64,000 nucleotides of DNA from Staphylococcus schleiferi (GCF_900458895.1 NZ_LR962863.1:1736001-1800000), one strand, 5' to 3'; positions 1 through 12,064 are shown, numbered from the stretch's first letter. Notes: generated from the sequence alone by a model not told the origin. Program-made: numbers and translations.

Positions 1-628
1 CACCTGCTTCCGTAGCAATATGAAAATCATTGCTCATACCCATTGATAACTCGGTACATGGCGCATGTGTTAGATTCATTGCTTGGACTTCATCGCGTTT
101 AATTTTAAGTTTTTCAAAAATTGATTTTAAGTATGCTGTATCGTCAGTATAAGGTGCCATTGTCATTAGTCCGACAACATGAATATAACGATAGTCTTTT
201 AACATTTCAATAAATGGAATGACTTCATCAAGCGAAATACCATGTTTCGACGTTTCGCCAGAGACATTCACTTGGACAAAGCATTTAATTTCATGATGTG
301 CACGTTTGCTAATCTCTTTGGCTAAACTTTGGCGATCTAATGCATGTAAATAGTCTATTTCATCGATGACATCTTTCACTTTACGTGATTGTAACGAACC
401 GATAAAATGCATTTTTACATCATCAGGTAATGCTGCTTTCTTTTCCAAAAAGCCTTCAATACGATTTTCACCAAAGTGCCGAAGACCAGCTTCATATGCT
501 TCTATAGCTCGCTCTATTGTAACATATTTCGTCACTGCAATCACGTTTGGTAATGTTTCATCGTCTCTCTGATGTGCGTGCTCTCGTATCTCTTGTTGAA
601 TTTCCTCTAAATTCGATTTTACTGACAT
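1..628 (-). CDS. ylmE: YggS/YlmE-family PLP homeostasis protein (C-terminus outside window)
   Basis: Pyridoxal-5'-phosphate-binding protein of the YggS/PROSC (YlmE) family, a cytosolic regulator of PLP and amino-acid homeostasis with no firmly known catalytic reaction. The translation starts MSVKSNLEEI and contains the family signatures IAVTKYVT (the PLP-binding Lys region), FGENRIEG, HFIGSLQSRK and LSMGMSNDF. About 209 residues are visible and the C-terminal tail runs off the left edge. The ATG at 626-628 follows the pgeF stop codon directly (TAA then ATG), so it is translationally coupled to pgeF. Position behind ftsZ and ylmD matches the Bacillus/Staphylococcus division cluster, where ylmD-ylmE-ylmF(sepF) follow ftsZ. 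Confidence 0.93.
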   Translation of the reverse strand, partial: MSVKSNLEEIQQEIREHAHQRDDETLPNVIAVTKYVTIERAIEAYEAGLRHFGENRIEGFLEKKAALPDDVKMHFIGSLQSRKVKDVIDEIDYLHALDRQSLAKEISKRAHHEIKCFVQVNVSGETSKHGISLDEVIPFIEMLKDYRYIHVVGLMTMAPYTDDTAYLKSIFEKLKIKRDEVQAMNLTHAPCTELSMGMSNDFHIATEAG

Positions 629-1441
629 TTATTCATACCTTCTTTCATTCGATGATTGGCCAATAAATGCTAACATTCTTCCCGTATTCCCTTTTTCTAC
701 GCGATACGAAAAGAAACGCTCTAAGTCTTCGGATGTCGAATAATCGGTGCGATATATATTTTCTTTAGGAACGCCATAATACTCACATAACAATTGATTG
801 GCATATTTCAAATCGATACCGTGTCTGTCTGTATCTCTCGTCTCAACATATGCCTCAATTGGGATAGGCAAATTTTGAAATTTTTTCAATATATCATCGT
901 TAATCTCATAACTATTCGATGTCGCAGGGCCAATCACCACATAAATATCTTTATAATCAAAAGGAAACTGATCTAGTACACGGTGCACGATTGTTGCTAC
1001 TGTCCCACGCCATCCAGCGTGTGCTAGCGCAATATAATGATGTTTTGGACTGTAAAAATAAATAGGCACACAGTCTGCAAAGCACATGGTTAAAACCGTA
1101 TCTGTATCATACGTATATAACCCATCCACACCGAATAATACATCATTCGATAATGTTTCTATATTTTTACCTCGATCCTCTTTTGATACTTCAACTACTT
1201 TAGCTTCATGCGTTTGAATTGGAAAAACCCAATTTTCTGGGGAATACCCTATTTCTTGACCTAATATTTCTTGATGCTTTGTAATATTTTCATCTTTGTC
1301 TTCAACATATCTTGCCATGTTAAAGGCATCAGAAGGATAAGCACTTAAACCACCTTGTCGTGTTGTTATACCAATATGAACACCATGTCCTAAACTAGGC
1401 TGATAACTGAGATGATGCGGTTTTTCAACGAATAAATCCAT
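629..1441 (-). CDS. pgeF: Purine nucleoside phosphorylase / laccase-domain protein YlmD (PgeF)
   Basis: Member of the YfiH/YlmD/LACC1 family (formerly 'polyphenol oxidase', peptidoglycan editing factor PgeF), cytosolic enzymes with purine nucleoside phosphorylase and adenosine deaminase activity. Family motifs are visible: [12 protein letters not shown] near the N-terminus, the metal/substrate motif [10 protein letters not shown], and HAGWRGTV. Of 270 residues, the usual family length. I chose the ATG at 1439-1441 (MDLFVEKP) because AAAGGAGTG lies just upstream; the longer GTG-initiated form would place the ribosome-binding site inside the gene. Separated from ftsZ by an intrinsic terminator, so it probably has its own promoter, and it abuts ylmE. 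Confidence 0.92.
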   Translation of the reverse strand: MDLFVEKPHHLSYQPSLGHGVHIGITTRQGGLSAYPSDAFNMARYVEDKDENITKHQEILGQEIGYSPENWVFPIQTHEAKVVEVSKEDRGKNIETLSNDVLFGVDGLYTYDTDTVLTMCFADCVPIYFYSPKHHYIALAHAGWRGTVATIVHRVLDQFPFDYKDIYVVIGPATSNSYEINDDILKKFQNLPIPIEAYVETRDTDRHGIDLKYANQLLCEYYGVPKENIYRTDYSTSEDLERFFSYRVEKGNTGRMLAFIGQSSNERRYE

Positions 1442-1494
1442 AAAAATCACTCCTTTATGAATAAATGTAAAGCGCTTTAAATTAAGATGCCATT

Positions 1495-1534
1495 AAAAAA
1501 GCTAGGACAATGAAGAAATGACAATTGTCCTAGC
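1495..1534 (-). terminator. Intrinsic terminator downstream of ftsZ
   Basis: Perfect 10-bp stem GCTAGGACAA/TTGTCCTAGC with a 14-nt loop, followed on the minus strand by six T residues. It lies 48 bp past the ftsZ stop and separates the dcw cluster from pgeF-ylmE. Confidence 0.9.
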
Positions 1535-1581
1535 AGTTCACTACACATTTAAGTGTATTTCATATATCAACGTATACACAA

Positions 1582-2751
1582 TTAACGACGTGTTCTTCTT
1601 GAACGTCTTTCTTCTCTGTTACGAATGAAGCTTGGAATATCATCGTCCGCTGTTGTATGACTACGTCCGCTTTCAACTTCTTTTTCTTGAGAAGTTGCTG
1701 GTGCATTGTGGCCACCGAAACTTGATTCTTTTGGCGCAGTTTGTGATGCACTTGCACCAAAACCAGAATGACCTTGTTTACGTGCATGAGATGATGGTTT
1801 ATCTTCAAAACCAGTCGCAATCACTGTTACTACAATTTCATCTTGAAGCTCAGGGTTAATCACTGTACCGAAGATCATGTTAACATCTTCATCTGCTGCA
1901 TCTTGAACAATATCAGCAGCTTCTTGTGCTTCAAATAATGATAATGATTCGCCACCAGTGATATTCATTAACACACCTTGCGCACCTACGATTGAAGTCT
2001 CAAGTAATGGAGAAGAAATCGCTTTTTTAGCAGCTTCTACTGCTCTGTTTTCACCTGATGACACACCGATACCCATCAATGCTGAACCTTGGTTAGACAT
2101 AATTGTTTTAACGTCTGCAAAGTCAAGGTTAACTTCACCAGATACAGCGATTAAGTCAGAAATACCTTGAACACCTTGACGTAATACGTTATCTGCTTCT
2201 TTGAATGCTTCCATCATTGGTGTAGACTTATCAACGATATCTAATAAACGATCGTTTGGAATAACGATTAATGTATCAACTGCTGCTTTCATTGCTTCAA
2301 CACCAGCAGCTGCTTGTGTTTGACGCTTACGGCCTTCAAAGCCAAATGGACGCGTTACAACACCGACTGTTAATGCACCCATTTCTTTAGCGATTTTGGC
2401 TACAACTGGCGCAGCACCTGTTCCAGTACCACCACCCATACCGGCAGTAACAAACACCATATCTGCACCTTGAATGGCATCTTCAATTTGTTCTCTTGAC
2501 TCTTCGGCAGCTTTTTTACCGATTTCAGGGTTTGCACCTGCACCTAAGCCACGTGTAAGTTTTTCACCAATTTGGATTTTAGATTCTGCTTTAGATAAGT
2601 TTAAAGCTTGTCCATCCGTGTTAATTGCAATAAATTCAACGTTGTTCATACCGTGGTCAATCATTCGATTCACAGCGTTGTTACCGCCACCGCCGACACC
2701 GATGACTTTAAGTGTCGCTAAATGATTAAATCCTTGTTCAAATTCTAACAT
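1582..2751 (-). CDS. ftsZ: Cell division GTPase FtsZ
   Basis: Tubulin-like GTPase that polymerises into the cytokinetic Z ring at midcell. The 389-residue protein shows the nucleotide-binding G-box [13 protein letters not shown] (about residues 18-30) and the tubulin signature GGGTGTG (106-112). The T7 loop NLDFADVK is present. A variable acidic/Ser-rich linker precedes the conserved C-terminal peptide DIPSFIRN (about 371-378), the docking site for FtsA, and a basic tail RSRRTRR. The start is set by AGGAGG eight bases upstream. It lies 29 bp downstream of ftsA in the same direction and ends at a strong terminator. Confidence 0.98.
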   Translation of the reverse strand: MLEFEQGFNHLATLKVIGVGGGGNNAVNRMIDHGMNNVEFIAINTDGQALNLSKAESKIQIGEKLTRGLGAGANPEIGKKAAEESREQIEDAIQGADMVFVTAGMGGGTGTGAAPVVAKIAKEMGALTVGVVTRPFGFEGRKRQTQAAAGVEAMKAAVDTLIVIPNDRLLDIVDKSTPMMEAFKEADNVLRQGVQGISDLIAVSGEVNLDFADVKTIMSNQGSALMGIGVSSGENRAVEAAKKAISSPLLETSIVGAQGVLMNITGGESLSLFEAQEAADIVQDAADEDVNMIFGTVINPELQDEIVVTVIATGFEDKPSSHARKQGHSGFGASASQTAPKESSFGGHNAPATSQEKEVESGRSHTTADDDIPSFIRNREERRSRRTRR

Positions 2752-2780
2752 TTAAATTTCCTCCTAATCTTTGTAGCCAA

Positions 2781-4519
<1,739 letters not shown>

Positions 4520-5467
4520 TTAGGAATCCTTTTGGTTGTCTTTTGTTTCCTTATTATCATTGTTATCTTTGTTGTCTTTGTCGTCTTTATCATCTTTAAT
4601 TTTATTCAACGCTTTTTGTAAATCGTCTTTTGCTTCGTCTTCAATTGCTGTGCCACTTTGAACTTCTTTCGCACTCGCCGAACTGCCTTTTTCATTTTTA
4701 ACATTTTCATAAGGAATAAATGTAGCACCAACCGATAAATCTATAAATCCAGATTTTTTCAAATGACCCGATTCATCTTTTTCTAACGCTTGGGACATAC
4801 TTGGATAATATTTGAGTTTATCGGCTATGGTTTTAATCTTACCAACCACTTCAATGCCATCTCTCATATAAAGTTTAATCAAATCTGGCTGATTTTTTTG
4901 CGGTGTACTTACAATTTCTGAAATTTGTCCCCGTGTTGTGCGATCCATTTTGTGAAGCGCTGTAATGATATCTGTTTTGTCATCGCCTTTGAATCCTTCC
5001 AAGTATGGGGCTTCGTTCGGTATTTCTCCTTTAAAATCTTTTAACACTTTGCCACTTTCAATAATAGGCACCGTTTTAGATTTCTCAGAAGTTACACCAA
5101 TAATTTCATGTTCTTTAACATCAACTGTTAAATGATTAAACAAACCTTTATGAATAGAAACGCTATCGACTAAATCTTCTTTTTCAATTCTTTGTTCTGC
5201 GTCACTCGCAGCATAAGCATAAATTCTTGGGTGATTATCAATTTTTAGTGCTTTTATGATTTCTTGATCAGAAATATAATGATTTCCATGTATTTCAGCA
5301 TCTTTAATTTTACTTATCGGTGTAAACATATATAAGAGAATCAGTATGACTACAATGAGTAAAACAATAACGATGTACCGTTGCCTACGTCGTCGTTTTA
5401 CCAATTGTTTCTTACGCTTTTCTTTTAAATATTCATTATCGATTCTTGGTACCTTATTTTCCGTCAT
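4520..5467 (-). CDS. divIB: Cell division protein DivIB/FtsQ
   Basis: Bitopic membrane protein of the divisome that stabilises FtsL and DivIC at the septum. The 315-residue protein has a very basic cytoplasmic N-terminus (EKRKKQLVKRRRRQRY) and one transmembrane helix (about 32-52). An extracellular POTRA domain starts near KIKDAEIHGNHYIS, followed by a beta domain ending around DLSVGATFIPY. A low-complexity Asp/Lys/Asn tail occupies the last ~35 residues. It is much shorter than S. aureus DivIB (439 residues), mostly because the long acidic cytoplasmic extension is missing. It lies directly downstream of murD and is read in the same direction. Confidence 0.95.
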   Translation of the reverse strand: MTENKVPRIDNEYLKEKRKKQLVKRRRRQRYIVIVLLIVVILILLYMFTPISKIKDAEIHGNHYISDQEIIKALKIDNHPRIYAYAASDAEQRIEKEDLVDSVSIHKGLFNHLTVDVKEHEIIGVTSEKSKTVPIIESGKVLKDFKGEIPNEAPYLEGFKGDDKTDIITALHKMDRTTRGQISEIVSTPQKNQPDLIKLYMRDGIEVVGKIKTIADKLKYYPSMSQALEKDESGHLKKSGFIDLSVGATFIPYENVKNEKGSSASAKEVQSGTAIEDEAKDDLQKALNKIKDDKDDKDNKDNNDNKETKDNQKDS

Positions 5468-5482
5468 ACAACGTCACATCCT

Positions 5483-6833
5483 TTAATGTGATGGCAAATG
5501 TTCACGAAACGCCTTAATAAAGTTCTCACCGCGCTGTTCGAAAGTATCATATTGATCCCAACTTGCACATGCTGGTGATAATAATACAACATCGTTTGGC
5601 TCAATAATATCTTGCACTTTAGCAACTGCATCTGTGACATCTACTGCTCGGATTACGTATTTACCTTGACTCTCTCCTAGTTTAACAAACTTTTCTTGCG
5701 TTTCACCAAAGGTTACCATAACTCTAACATTCGTCATATAAGGAATTAAATCATCAAAGTCATTGCCTCGGTCTAAACCACCACACAACCAAATAATAGG
5801 TTGCTTAAATGAATTTAACGCAAATTGAGTCGCTAACGTATTTGTTGCTTTAGAGTCATTGTAATATTTATTCGTTTTATTATTACCAATATACTGCAAG
5901 CGGTGTTCGATGCCTGAAAATGTAGTTAATGACTGAATAATCGCACTTACTGAAACACCTGCTAATATCGCAGCCATAACAGCCGCTAAAATATTTTCAA
6001 GGTTGTGTTCACCTGGCAATACGATGTTATCCAAATGAATAATACGAACGCCATAATAGACAATATATTGATCTTTTACATAAATGCCTTCGACTTCATG
6101 TTGTGTAGAAAAATATAAAATTTTTGCTTTAACTTGTGAGACATCGATTAAATGGCGTTGATGATAATTGAAAATCAAATAGTCACTTTCAGTTTGGTTC
6201 TGAAAAATACGCTTTTTAGCATTTTGATAATTTTCAAGATTTTCATGAAAATCGAGATGTGCTGAGTAAATATTTGTAATAATCGCAATATGCGGGCGGT
6301 AATGCTCAATACCTAACAATTGAAATGAGGACAGCTCTGTAACGAGATATTCATCTGCACGTACTTCTTGAGCGACTTTTGAGGCAACATAGCCAATATT
6401 TCCTGCTAGTCTGCCATTTTCTCTACTTTTACTAAACATGTCACCAATCAACGAAGTGACCGTTGTTTTTCCGTTTGTTCCCGTAATCCCAATAATCGGC
6501 GCTTCAGAAATTAAATAACTTAATTCAACTTCTGTTAAGACCTTCAATCCTTGTTTTTGTGCTTCTTGTATAATTGGGACTGTGTACGGTATTCCCGGGT
6601 TTTTAAAAATAATTGGGGCTTCATCTAATAAGGCCAGTGGATGCGAACCACTCACGACATTAATCCCCATATTTTCTAAATCTCTAGCATGCGCATCTTG
6701 CGAAACGTCATTTCCGTCATTAACCGTGACCTCTGCACCAAGACGATGTAATAACTTAGCAGCTTCGTAGCCACTTTTTGCTAACCCAATAACAAGTACT
6801 TTTTTTACCCTTTAGCCCTGTATAGTTAATCAA
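5483..6833 (-). CDS. murD: UDP-N-acetylmuramoyl-L-alanine--D-glutamate ligase MurD (one-base frameshift near the N-terminus)
   Basis: Cytosolic ATP-dependent ligase adding D-Glu to UDP-MurNAc-L-Ala. An uninterrupted frame covers 5483-6670 and includes the ATP-binding motif GTNGKTT, the substrate motif EHRLQYIG and YYNDSKATN. The conserved N-terminal Rossmann segment ([15 protein letters not shown], then VTVNDG) is encoded upstream, up to a TTG start at 6831-6833 in the mraY stop region, with GGAG eight bases before it. The two parts are out of frame by one base. The run of seven T's on the plus strand at 6800-6806 should be six for GKKVLVIG to continue. Corrected length is 449 residues, as in S. 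aureus. MurD is essential, so a sequence error is the likely cause. Confidence 0.93.
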
Positions 6834-7799
6834 TTAACTCACTCCAATCCACAAGCCAATTAAGCCTGTAATTAAACCTACTGACCAAAATACAGTAACG
6901 ACTTTCCATTCGCTCCAACCAACTAGTTCAAAGTGATGATGAAGTGGACTCATTTTAAATATACGTTTACCTGTTAATTTAAAAGATGTCACTTGTATCA
7001 TTACTGATAAAGTTTCAATGACAAAAACAAATCCGACTAATAAAAGTGATAATTCTTGATTCAACATAATTGAAATCGTCGCGAAAATACCACCTAATGC
7101 CAAGCTTCCTGTATCTCCCATAAACACTTTTGCAGGGTTAATATTATAAGGTAAAAAGCCTGCAAGCGCGGCTACCATAATCATACAAAATACACCAATT
7201 GAAGGTTGCTCTAATACGAAACTCATAATTGCGTAAATTGTAAATCCAATAATAGAAAGACCTGTCGCTAATCCATCTAAGCCGTCAGTTAGATTTACTG
7301 CATTAGAAAAACCAACTTGCCAAAAAATGATAAATATAACATAGGCATACGATAAAGGAATACTGATATCAGTGAAAGGTAAATTCAGATTAGTTGAGAA
7401 GTCAAATGCATTAAACACTTTTGCCACGACAAAAAATATAACTGCGATAGCAATTTGCGCTAAAAACTTCTGTTTACTTGTTAAACCTTGATTGTTTTTC
7501 TTCACTACAATGATATAGTCGTCAATAAAGCCAATTAAGCCAAAACCAATTGTGACAAAGAGCAGTAACAGCAACGGACTTGCTGGTTCTACAAATACAC
7601 TTGCAATAATCGTTGTAACAATTGCACCAATTAAAAATGTTAATCCACCCATCGTTGGTGTACCTGTTTTCTTCATGTGACTTTGAGGACCTTCTTCACG
7701 AATACTTTGTCCAAATTTCATCCTCTTTAAAGTTGGTATGAGTATTGGAACTAAAACTGCAGTAATGATAAATGCGATGATTGCGCTGAAAATTCCCAT
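6834..7799 (-). CDS. mraY: Phospho-N-acetylmuramoyl-pentapeptide transferase MraY
   Basis: Integral membrane enzyme that transfers phospho-MurNAc-pentapeptide from UDP to undecaprenyl phosphate, producing lipid I. The 321-residue protein has about ten hydrophobic segments and the catalytic/metal signatures IDDY (Asp93-Asp94), NAVNLTDGLDGLA and FMGDTGSLALGG. The nucleotide-binding loop KMSPLHHHFE is near the C-terminus. It lies between pbp1 and murD; the murD ribosome-binding site is embedded in its last codons. Confidence 0.97.
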   Translation of the reverse strand: MGIFSAIIAFIITAVLVPILIPTLKRMKFGQSIREEGPQSHMKKTGTPTMGGLTFLIGAIVTTIIASVFVEPASPLLLLLFVTIGFGLIGFIDDYIIVVKKNNQGLTSKQKFLAQIAIAVIFFVVAKVFNAFDFSTNLNLPFTDISIPLSYAYVIFIIFWQVGFSNAVNLTDGLDGLATGLSIIGFTIYAIMSFVLEQPSIGVFCMIMVAALAGFLPYNINPAKVFMGDTGSLALGGIFATISIMLNQELSLLLVGFVFVIETLSVMIQVTSFKLTGKRIFKMSPLHHHFELVGWSEWKVVTVFWSVGLITGLIGLWIGVS

Positions 7800-7895
7800 A
7801 TTATTCTCCTCTATCTTTCATTCATTTTTTACATTCATTTGTTTAAAAGATGTTGTTCTTCCTTCATTTAACTAATCGATACAAACTTATTTTAT

Positions 7896-7938
7896 AAGGC
7901 GGACATGAAGGAGAGGATATCAAGCCTTTGTCCTCTCC
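7896..7938 (-). other. Interleaved inverted repeats in the pbp1-mraY spacer
   Basis: The spacer between pbp1 and mraY holds a perfect 8-bp inverted repeat GGAGAGGA (7910-7917) / TCCTCTCC (7931-7938). A second pair, AAGGC (7896-7900) / GCCTT (7924-7928), crosses it, so the two stems are mutually exclusive or form a pseudoknot. There is no T-tract, so it is not a standard terminator. It may modulate mraY expression or mRNA processing. Confidence 0.4.
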
Positions 7939-7985
7939 TCACCCCAATGCACGCCTTGTTCAAGAATGATAGTCCTTCCATTCAG

Positions 7986-10136
7986 CTATTCTGTATTTTC
8001 AGACTCAAGCGTAACTTCAATTTTGCTTTTCTTATCAATTGCAGATTGCGGAGACTGAGATTGTGTTTTTACAAATCCGCTACCTTTAACTTTGACTTCA
8101 ATACCTGTTAATGACTCAAATGCAACAATATCATCACGTGTCCAACCTGTCATATCTGGCATTGTCATATCGCCATCTGTCATCAGTAATACATGACTGT
8201 TAGGTAATAGTTTTGTGCTTGATGAAGGACTTTGGTTAACCACCTTCTCTCCATTACCGATAACGACTGGATTCAATTTTTTACCTTTAATTTCGTCTTC
8301 GGCACGTTGCACGGTACTATTTTTAACTTTTGGCACACTATTAATTGTTGATTTATCATTCACTTCGTTGTTATCAACATTTAAATATTGTAACATGTGT
8401 TTCATGATTGGATTAAAAGCCTTGCTGACACCCATTTCGTACGCTTCTTGGTCATTTTTTTGAGCGAGACTCATACCGGCATAAACAACGACGCGTGGAT
8501 TGTTGCTTGGTGCGTGTCCCATAAAGCTTACAAAGTATGGGTTAGGCCCTTTGACATAACCGCCATTATCCGGATCGGCAACTTGGGCAGTCCCTGTTTT
8601 ACCGCCGATACGATAACCATCGATACGATAGTTTTTAGCGTGACTATCTTCGCTGTTCACAACTTCATCCAATTGTTTATCCACTTTTTTCGCAGTTTCA
8701 GGCGTAATCGGTTTACCCGCTACCTCACGTTTACCTTCAAAAAATGTTTGATTAGAAACTGGGTTCATAATGGACTGAATAAAATAAGGGCGCAACATTT
8801 CACCTTTGTTAAAAAATGCGGATTGGGCTTGCAACATTTGCGCAGGTGTCACTGTTGTTGATTGACCGAACGCAGATGTTTTTTGCATCAATTTATTTTC
8901 CCAAGCAATATTCCCTTTTTGTTCACCATCAAATAAACTACCTGTGGATTTTCCAAAACCAAATTTTTCGTACCAAGACTGCATTTTATCAGCACCAACA
9001 AGATCTTGAAGTGTCATCATGAGTGTGTTAGATGAGTATGTAAAACCTAAACTCATATTAATTTTGCCCCACCCTTTTTTGTTCCAGTCATAAATACGAG
9101 AGCCTTCAATATCTCTGTATCCTGATTCATACTTATCATTTGGTTTAAACTTTCCTTCTTGAATTGCTGCTGCTAAACCAAAACTTTTAAATGTAGAACC
9201 CGGTTCATACGTATTTTGATATAAATCATTTGCCCATTTCTTTCCAAAATCTTCACCTGTATCTGGATTAAAGGTAGGTCTTTGACTATAAGCTAAAATT
9301 TCTCCTGTTTTAGCATCCATAACGACAGCAAACACATCTTTCGGGGCATAATGTTTGACCATATCATCAAGTGCTTCTTCGACAAACACTTGAATATTTG
9401 AATCAATTGTCAAATGCACATCATCACCACGTTTAGGTGCAACTTCATTTTTTGAGTTTGGAATAATATAACCCCAAATATCTTTTGTAAAAGAAGAGTG
9501 GCCTTTTTTACCTGATAAATAGCTATCAAAAATTTTCTCTACACCAAGTGCACCTTTTAACTCACCTGTATCTGGGTCCTTCTGGGCCATCCCTACTAAA
9601 TGTGAGGCAAAGTTACCATTCGGATAAAATCGTTGAACTTCAGGATATAACGTAATGCCCGGCAAATTGGCTTTCTCAATGATTTCTTTATCATGATACG
9701 TTAAGTTTTGCCCTGCGCGTCCAAATTCAACTTGGAATGCTTTTTTAGTATTAAGTCGTTTTTCAATTTCTTTTTCAGGCATATCAATGACTTTAGCGAG
9801 AACTTTTGCTGTTTTCTTCTTATCAACTACATGTCTTGGCTTTTTAGAGTCTTTACTCGCTCTTTTATCCAAAACAGCCGCTAATCTAAATCTATCGACA
9901 TCTTCTGCAAGCACTTTGTTATTTCGGTCATAAATCTTGCCTCGTTCGGCATCCTGATCTAAATGGGCTAAATATTTTTCATTGGCGCGTACAATTAAAT
10001 CTTCACCAGACGAATGGCCGGTTAACATAATAAAACTATATCTTAAAATCAATAGAAAAAAGAGCAGCCCGAAAAAACTCATCAGGAGGACTGCTCCTAG
10101 CTTATTTTTTTTAATCTTAATTTTTCGTTTCGCCAT
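7986..10136 (-). CDS. pbp1: Penicillin-binding protein 1 (class B transpeptidase with PASTA domains)
   Basis: Division-specific class B PBP, partner of FtsW in septal peptidoglycan synthesis. The 716-residue protein has a basic cytoplasmic start, one membrane anchor (about 13-37) and a dimerisation domain beginning with RGKIYDRN. The transpeptidase domain carries the active-site STFK (Ser314), SSN (about 367-369) and KTGT (512-515). Two PASTA-type repeats occupy about residue 598 to the end. Catalytic positions match S. aureus PBP1. Its start overlaps the end of ftsL by 20 bp. Confidence 0.96.
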   Translation of the reverse strand: MAKRKIKIKKNKLGAVLLMSFFGLLFFLLILRYSFIMLTGHSSGEDLIVRANEKYLAHLDQDAERGKIYDRNNKVLAEDVDRFRLAAVLDKRASKDSKKPRHVVDKKKTAKVLAKVIDMPEKEIEKRLNTKKAFQVEFGRAGQNLTYHDKEIIEKANLPGITLYPEVQRFYPNGNFASHLVGMAQKDPDTGELKGALGVEKIFDSYLSGKKGHSSFTKDIWGYIIPNSKNEVAPKRGDDVHLTIDSNIQVFVEEALDDMVKHYAPKDVFAVVMDAKTGEILAYSQRPTFNPDTGEDFGKKWANDLYQNTYEPGSTFKSFGLAAAIQEGKFKPNDKYESGYRDIEGSRIYDWNKKGWGKINMSLGFTYSSNTLMMTLQDLVGADKMQSWYEKFGFGKSTGSLFDGEQKGNIAWENKLMQKTSAFGQSTTVTPAQMLQAQSAFFNKGEMLRPYFIQSIMNPVSNQTFFEGKREVAGKPITPETAKKVDKQLDEVVNSEDSHAKNYRIDGYRIGGKTGTAQVADPDNGGYVKGPNPYFVSFMGHAPSNNPRVVVYAGMSLAQKNDQEAYEMGVSKAFNPIMKHMLQYLNVDNNEVNDKSTINSVPKVKNSTVQRAEDEIKGKKLNPVVIGNGEKVVNQSPSSSTKLLPNSHVLLMTDGDMTMPDMTGWTRDDIVAFESLTGIEVKVKGSGFVKTQSQSPQSAIDKKSKIEVTLESENTE

Positions 10137-10521
10137 CTTTACGCACTACCTTTATATTGTCGTTCTTTAAACTCATACCTTGTTTTTCGGCTTTTTCATA
10201 GATGCGTTGATACGAAGCATTTTTCATAGTTTCTGACTTTAATGCGCTATTTTGACTGGATTGTTTCTCAATTTTTTGATCTAAATCTGCAATTTTGCCT
10301 CTTGTATCGTAAGCATCCATTTTTAAAGATAGCATATAGATACTAATAGCGGCAATGATTGTAATAAGTGCTATGTATAACATTTTTTCAAAGCGTGTTA
10401 ATTTAACGGTAACTTTCTTTGTAACTGTTTGTTTATGTGTCACTTGCTTTTTTTGCGGTCTTAATTTGGGTTGTTCTTCAACTTGTGGTTGATAAGCATC
10501 ATAAATTCTTTCTACAGCCAT
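10117..10521 (-). CDS. ftsL: Cell division protein FtsL
   Basis: Small bitopic divisome protein. The 134-residue sequence has a basic cytoplasmic domain rich in Lys/Gln/Thr, one transmembrane helix (about 48-67, LYIALITIIAAISIYML), and an extracytoplasmic coiled-coil region (KIADLDQKIEKQSSQNSAL) typical of FtsL/DivIC. It lies between rsmH and pbp1 with a 20-bp overlap into pbp1, consistent with translational coupling. Confidence 0.93.
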   Translation of the reverse strand: MAVERIYDAYQPQVEEQPKLRPQKKQVTHKQTVTKKVTVKLTRFEKMLYIALITIIAAISIYMLSLKMDAYDTRGKIADLDQKIEKQSSQNSALKSETMKNASYQRIYEKAEKQGMSLKNDNIKVVRKDGETKN

Positions 10522-10536
10522 ATCTCTCTCGCCTCT

Positions 10537-11472
10537 CTATTTTAAAATTTCTGCCACTCGAAGTTTGGCACTTCTCGCTCGATTGTTATCCTCTAAATCT
10601 ACGTCACTTGCTACTATAGGTTTTCTATTGACTCGTTTGAGCTTAGGCGTATAGGCGTCTGGGATTACCGGAAGCCCACGCGGTACTTCTGGCCCTTTTT
10701 CATATTCTTGAAATATTTGTTTACATAATCGATCTTCTAATGAATGGAATGTAATGACTGAAATGCGACCGTTCACTTTAACATGCTCAATTGCTTGTTC
10801 TAACGAGTCTTCAAATGCTGACAGTTCATCATTTACTACAATACGAATCGCTTGAAAAACACGTTTCGCTGGGTGCCCCCCTTTTCGCCTTGCTTTTGCA
10901 GGAATACCTTCTTTAATGCAATCAACAAGGTCAAAAGTTGTTTCAATCGGCCTTTGTTCACGTTTGCTTTCAATTTTTCTTGCGATTTGCTTTGAAAATT
11001 TTTCTTCCCCATAACGAAAAAAGATCTTCACTAACGCTTCGTAAGACCATGTGTTGACAACTTCGTAGGCGGAAAGAGATTGCGATTGATCCATTCTCAT
11101 ATCAAGTTTTGCATTATGTTGGTAGCTAAACCCACGTTCGGGTATATCGAGTTGAGGACTTGAAACGCCAAGATCATAAAGAATCCCATCTACTTTTTCA
11201 ATATTCAAATCCGCTAAAATTTGTGCTAAATTTCTAAAATTATTATGTACAAAAGTTACTTTGTGAATGTCTTGCTGTAATTTTTCTTTTGCATGTTGAA
11301 TTGCCGTGATATCTTGATCAATCGCAATTAAACGACCTTCATCTGATAACTGGCTCAAGAGATATTGCGAGTGCCCTGCGCCACCTAACGTGCAATCAAC
11401 ATAGATGCCATTTTCTTTAATATTTAGTTGATCTACTGTTTCTTTTAATAACACGCTGATGTGGTGAAACAC
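10537..11472 (-). CDS. rsmH: 16S rRNA (cytosine-1402-N4)-methyltransferase RsmH
   Basis: SAM-dependent methyltransferase that modifies C1402 in the 16S rRNA decoding centre (MraW). The 311-residue protein shows the SAM motif [11 protein letters not shown], the family sequence [15 protein letters not shown], the catalytic-side motif [14 protein letters not shown], and [10 protein letters not shown]. It is the second gene of the mraZ operon; the start is 15 bp after the mraZ stop. Confidence 0.97.
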   Translation of the reverse strand: MFHHISVLLKETVDQLNIKENGIYVDCTLGGAGHSQYLLSQLSDEGRLIAIDQDITAIQHAKEKLQQDIHKVTFVHNNFRNLAQILADLNIEKVDGILYDLGVSSPQLDIPERGFSYQHNAKLDMRMDQSQSLSAYEVVNTWSYEALVKIFFRYGEEKFSKQIARKIESKREQRPIETTFDLVDCIKEGIPAKARRKGGHPAKRVFQAIRIVVNDELSAFEDSLEQAIEHVKVNGRISVITFHSLEDRLCKQIFQEYEKGPEVPRGLPVIPDAYTPKLKRVNRKPIVASDVDLEDNNRARSAKLRVAEILK

Positions 11473-11487
11473 TGCAAACCCTCCAAT

Positions 11488-11919
11488 TTAAAAATCAAAA
11501 TCGATTAAGTCTTCTGCAATTTCTTCAAAACTTTCTTCAGATTCATCATAGAAAGCATTCCAAGTATCTCGGTCCCATATTTCAATACGATTTGAAACAC
11601 CGATGACCGTACACTCTTTATCAAGATTTGCATACTCTCTTAATTTTGCTGGGATATTAATTCTCCCTTGTTTATCAATTTCCACTTCAATCGCACCAGA
11701 GAAGAACATACGCATAAATTTACGTGCGTCTCGTTTAGTCATAGGTAAGGCTTTCATTTTTTCTTCAATGGTTTGCCATTCTTCAAGTGTGTAACCGAAT
11801 AAACACTTATCAAGGCCTCTAGTGATAATAAAACGTTCATTTAAGTCATAACGAAATTTAGATGGAACAATCATACGGCCTTTAGTGTCCAATTTATTTT
11901 CATATTCGCCCATGAACAT
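11488..11919 (-). CDS. mraZ: Transcriptional regulator MraZ
   Basis: AbrB/SpoVT-fold, DNA-binding ring protein that controls its own dcw operon. The 143-residue sequence has the duplicated family motif: [13 protein letters not shown] near residue 12 and [13 protein letters not shown] near residue 82. It is nearly identical in pattern to S. aureus MraZ, including the C-terminal [18 protein letters not shown]. First gene of the division operon; a terminator just upstream isolates it from bshC. Confidence 0.97.
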   Translation of the reverse strand: MFMGEYENKLDTKGRMIVPSKFRYDLNERFIITRGLDKCLFGYTLEEWQTIEEKMKALPMTKRDARKFMRMFFSGAIEVEIDKQGRINIPAKLREYANLDKECTVIGVSNRIEIWDRDTWNAFYDESEESFEEIAEDLIDFDF

Positions 11920-12013
11920 TTTATCTCACCTCACCTTAAATATAATTTACCACATCTCCCCACTATCCTCCACTAATTCTGTAAAAATCTCCAAAATTTA
12001 TCAAATTCGACAT

Positions 12014-12047
12014 AAAAAAACAGTGGTTCGACTCAATCGAACCACTG
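12014..12047 (-). terminator. Intrinsic terminator downstream of bshC
   Basis: Perfect 11-bp stem CAGTGGTTCGA/TCGAACCACTG with a 5-nt loop, followed on the minus strand by seven T's. It separates bshC from the mraZ operon. Confidence 0.93.
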
Positions 12048-12064
12048 TCAAAAGCTTGATACTA

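Noticed and set aside
1560..1820. 86-residue minus-strand frame within the 3' end of ftsZ
   Set aside because: Alternative frame of ftsZ; Lys/Gln/Val-rich translation with no homology.
8397..8861. 154-residue plus-strand frame opposite pbp1
   Set aside because: Entirely antisense to a well-conserved gene, no ribosome-binding site, no family resemblance.
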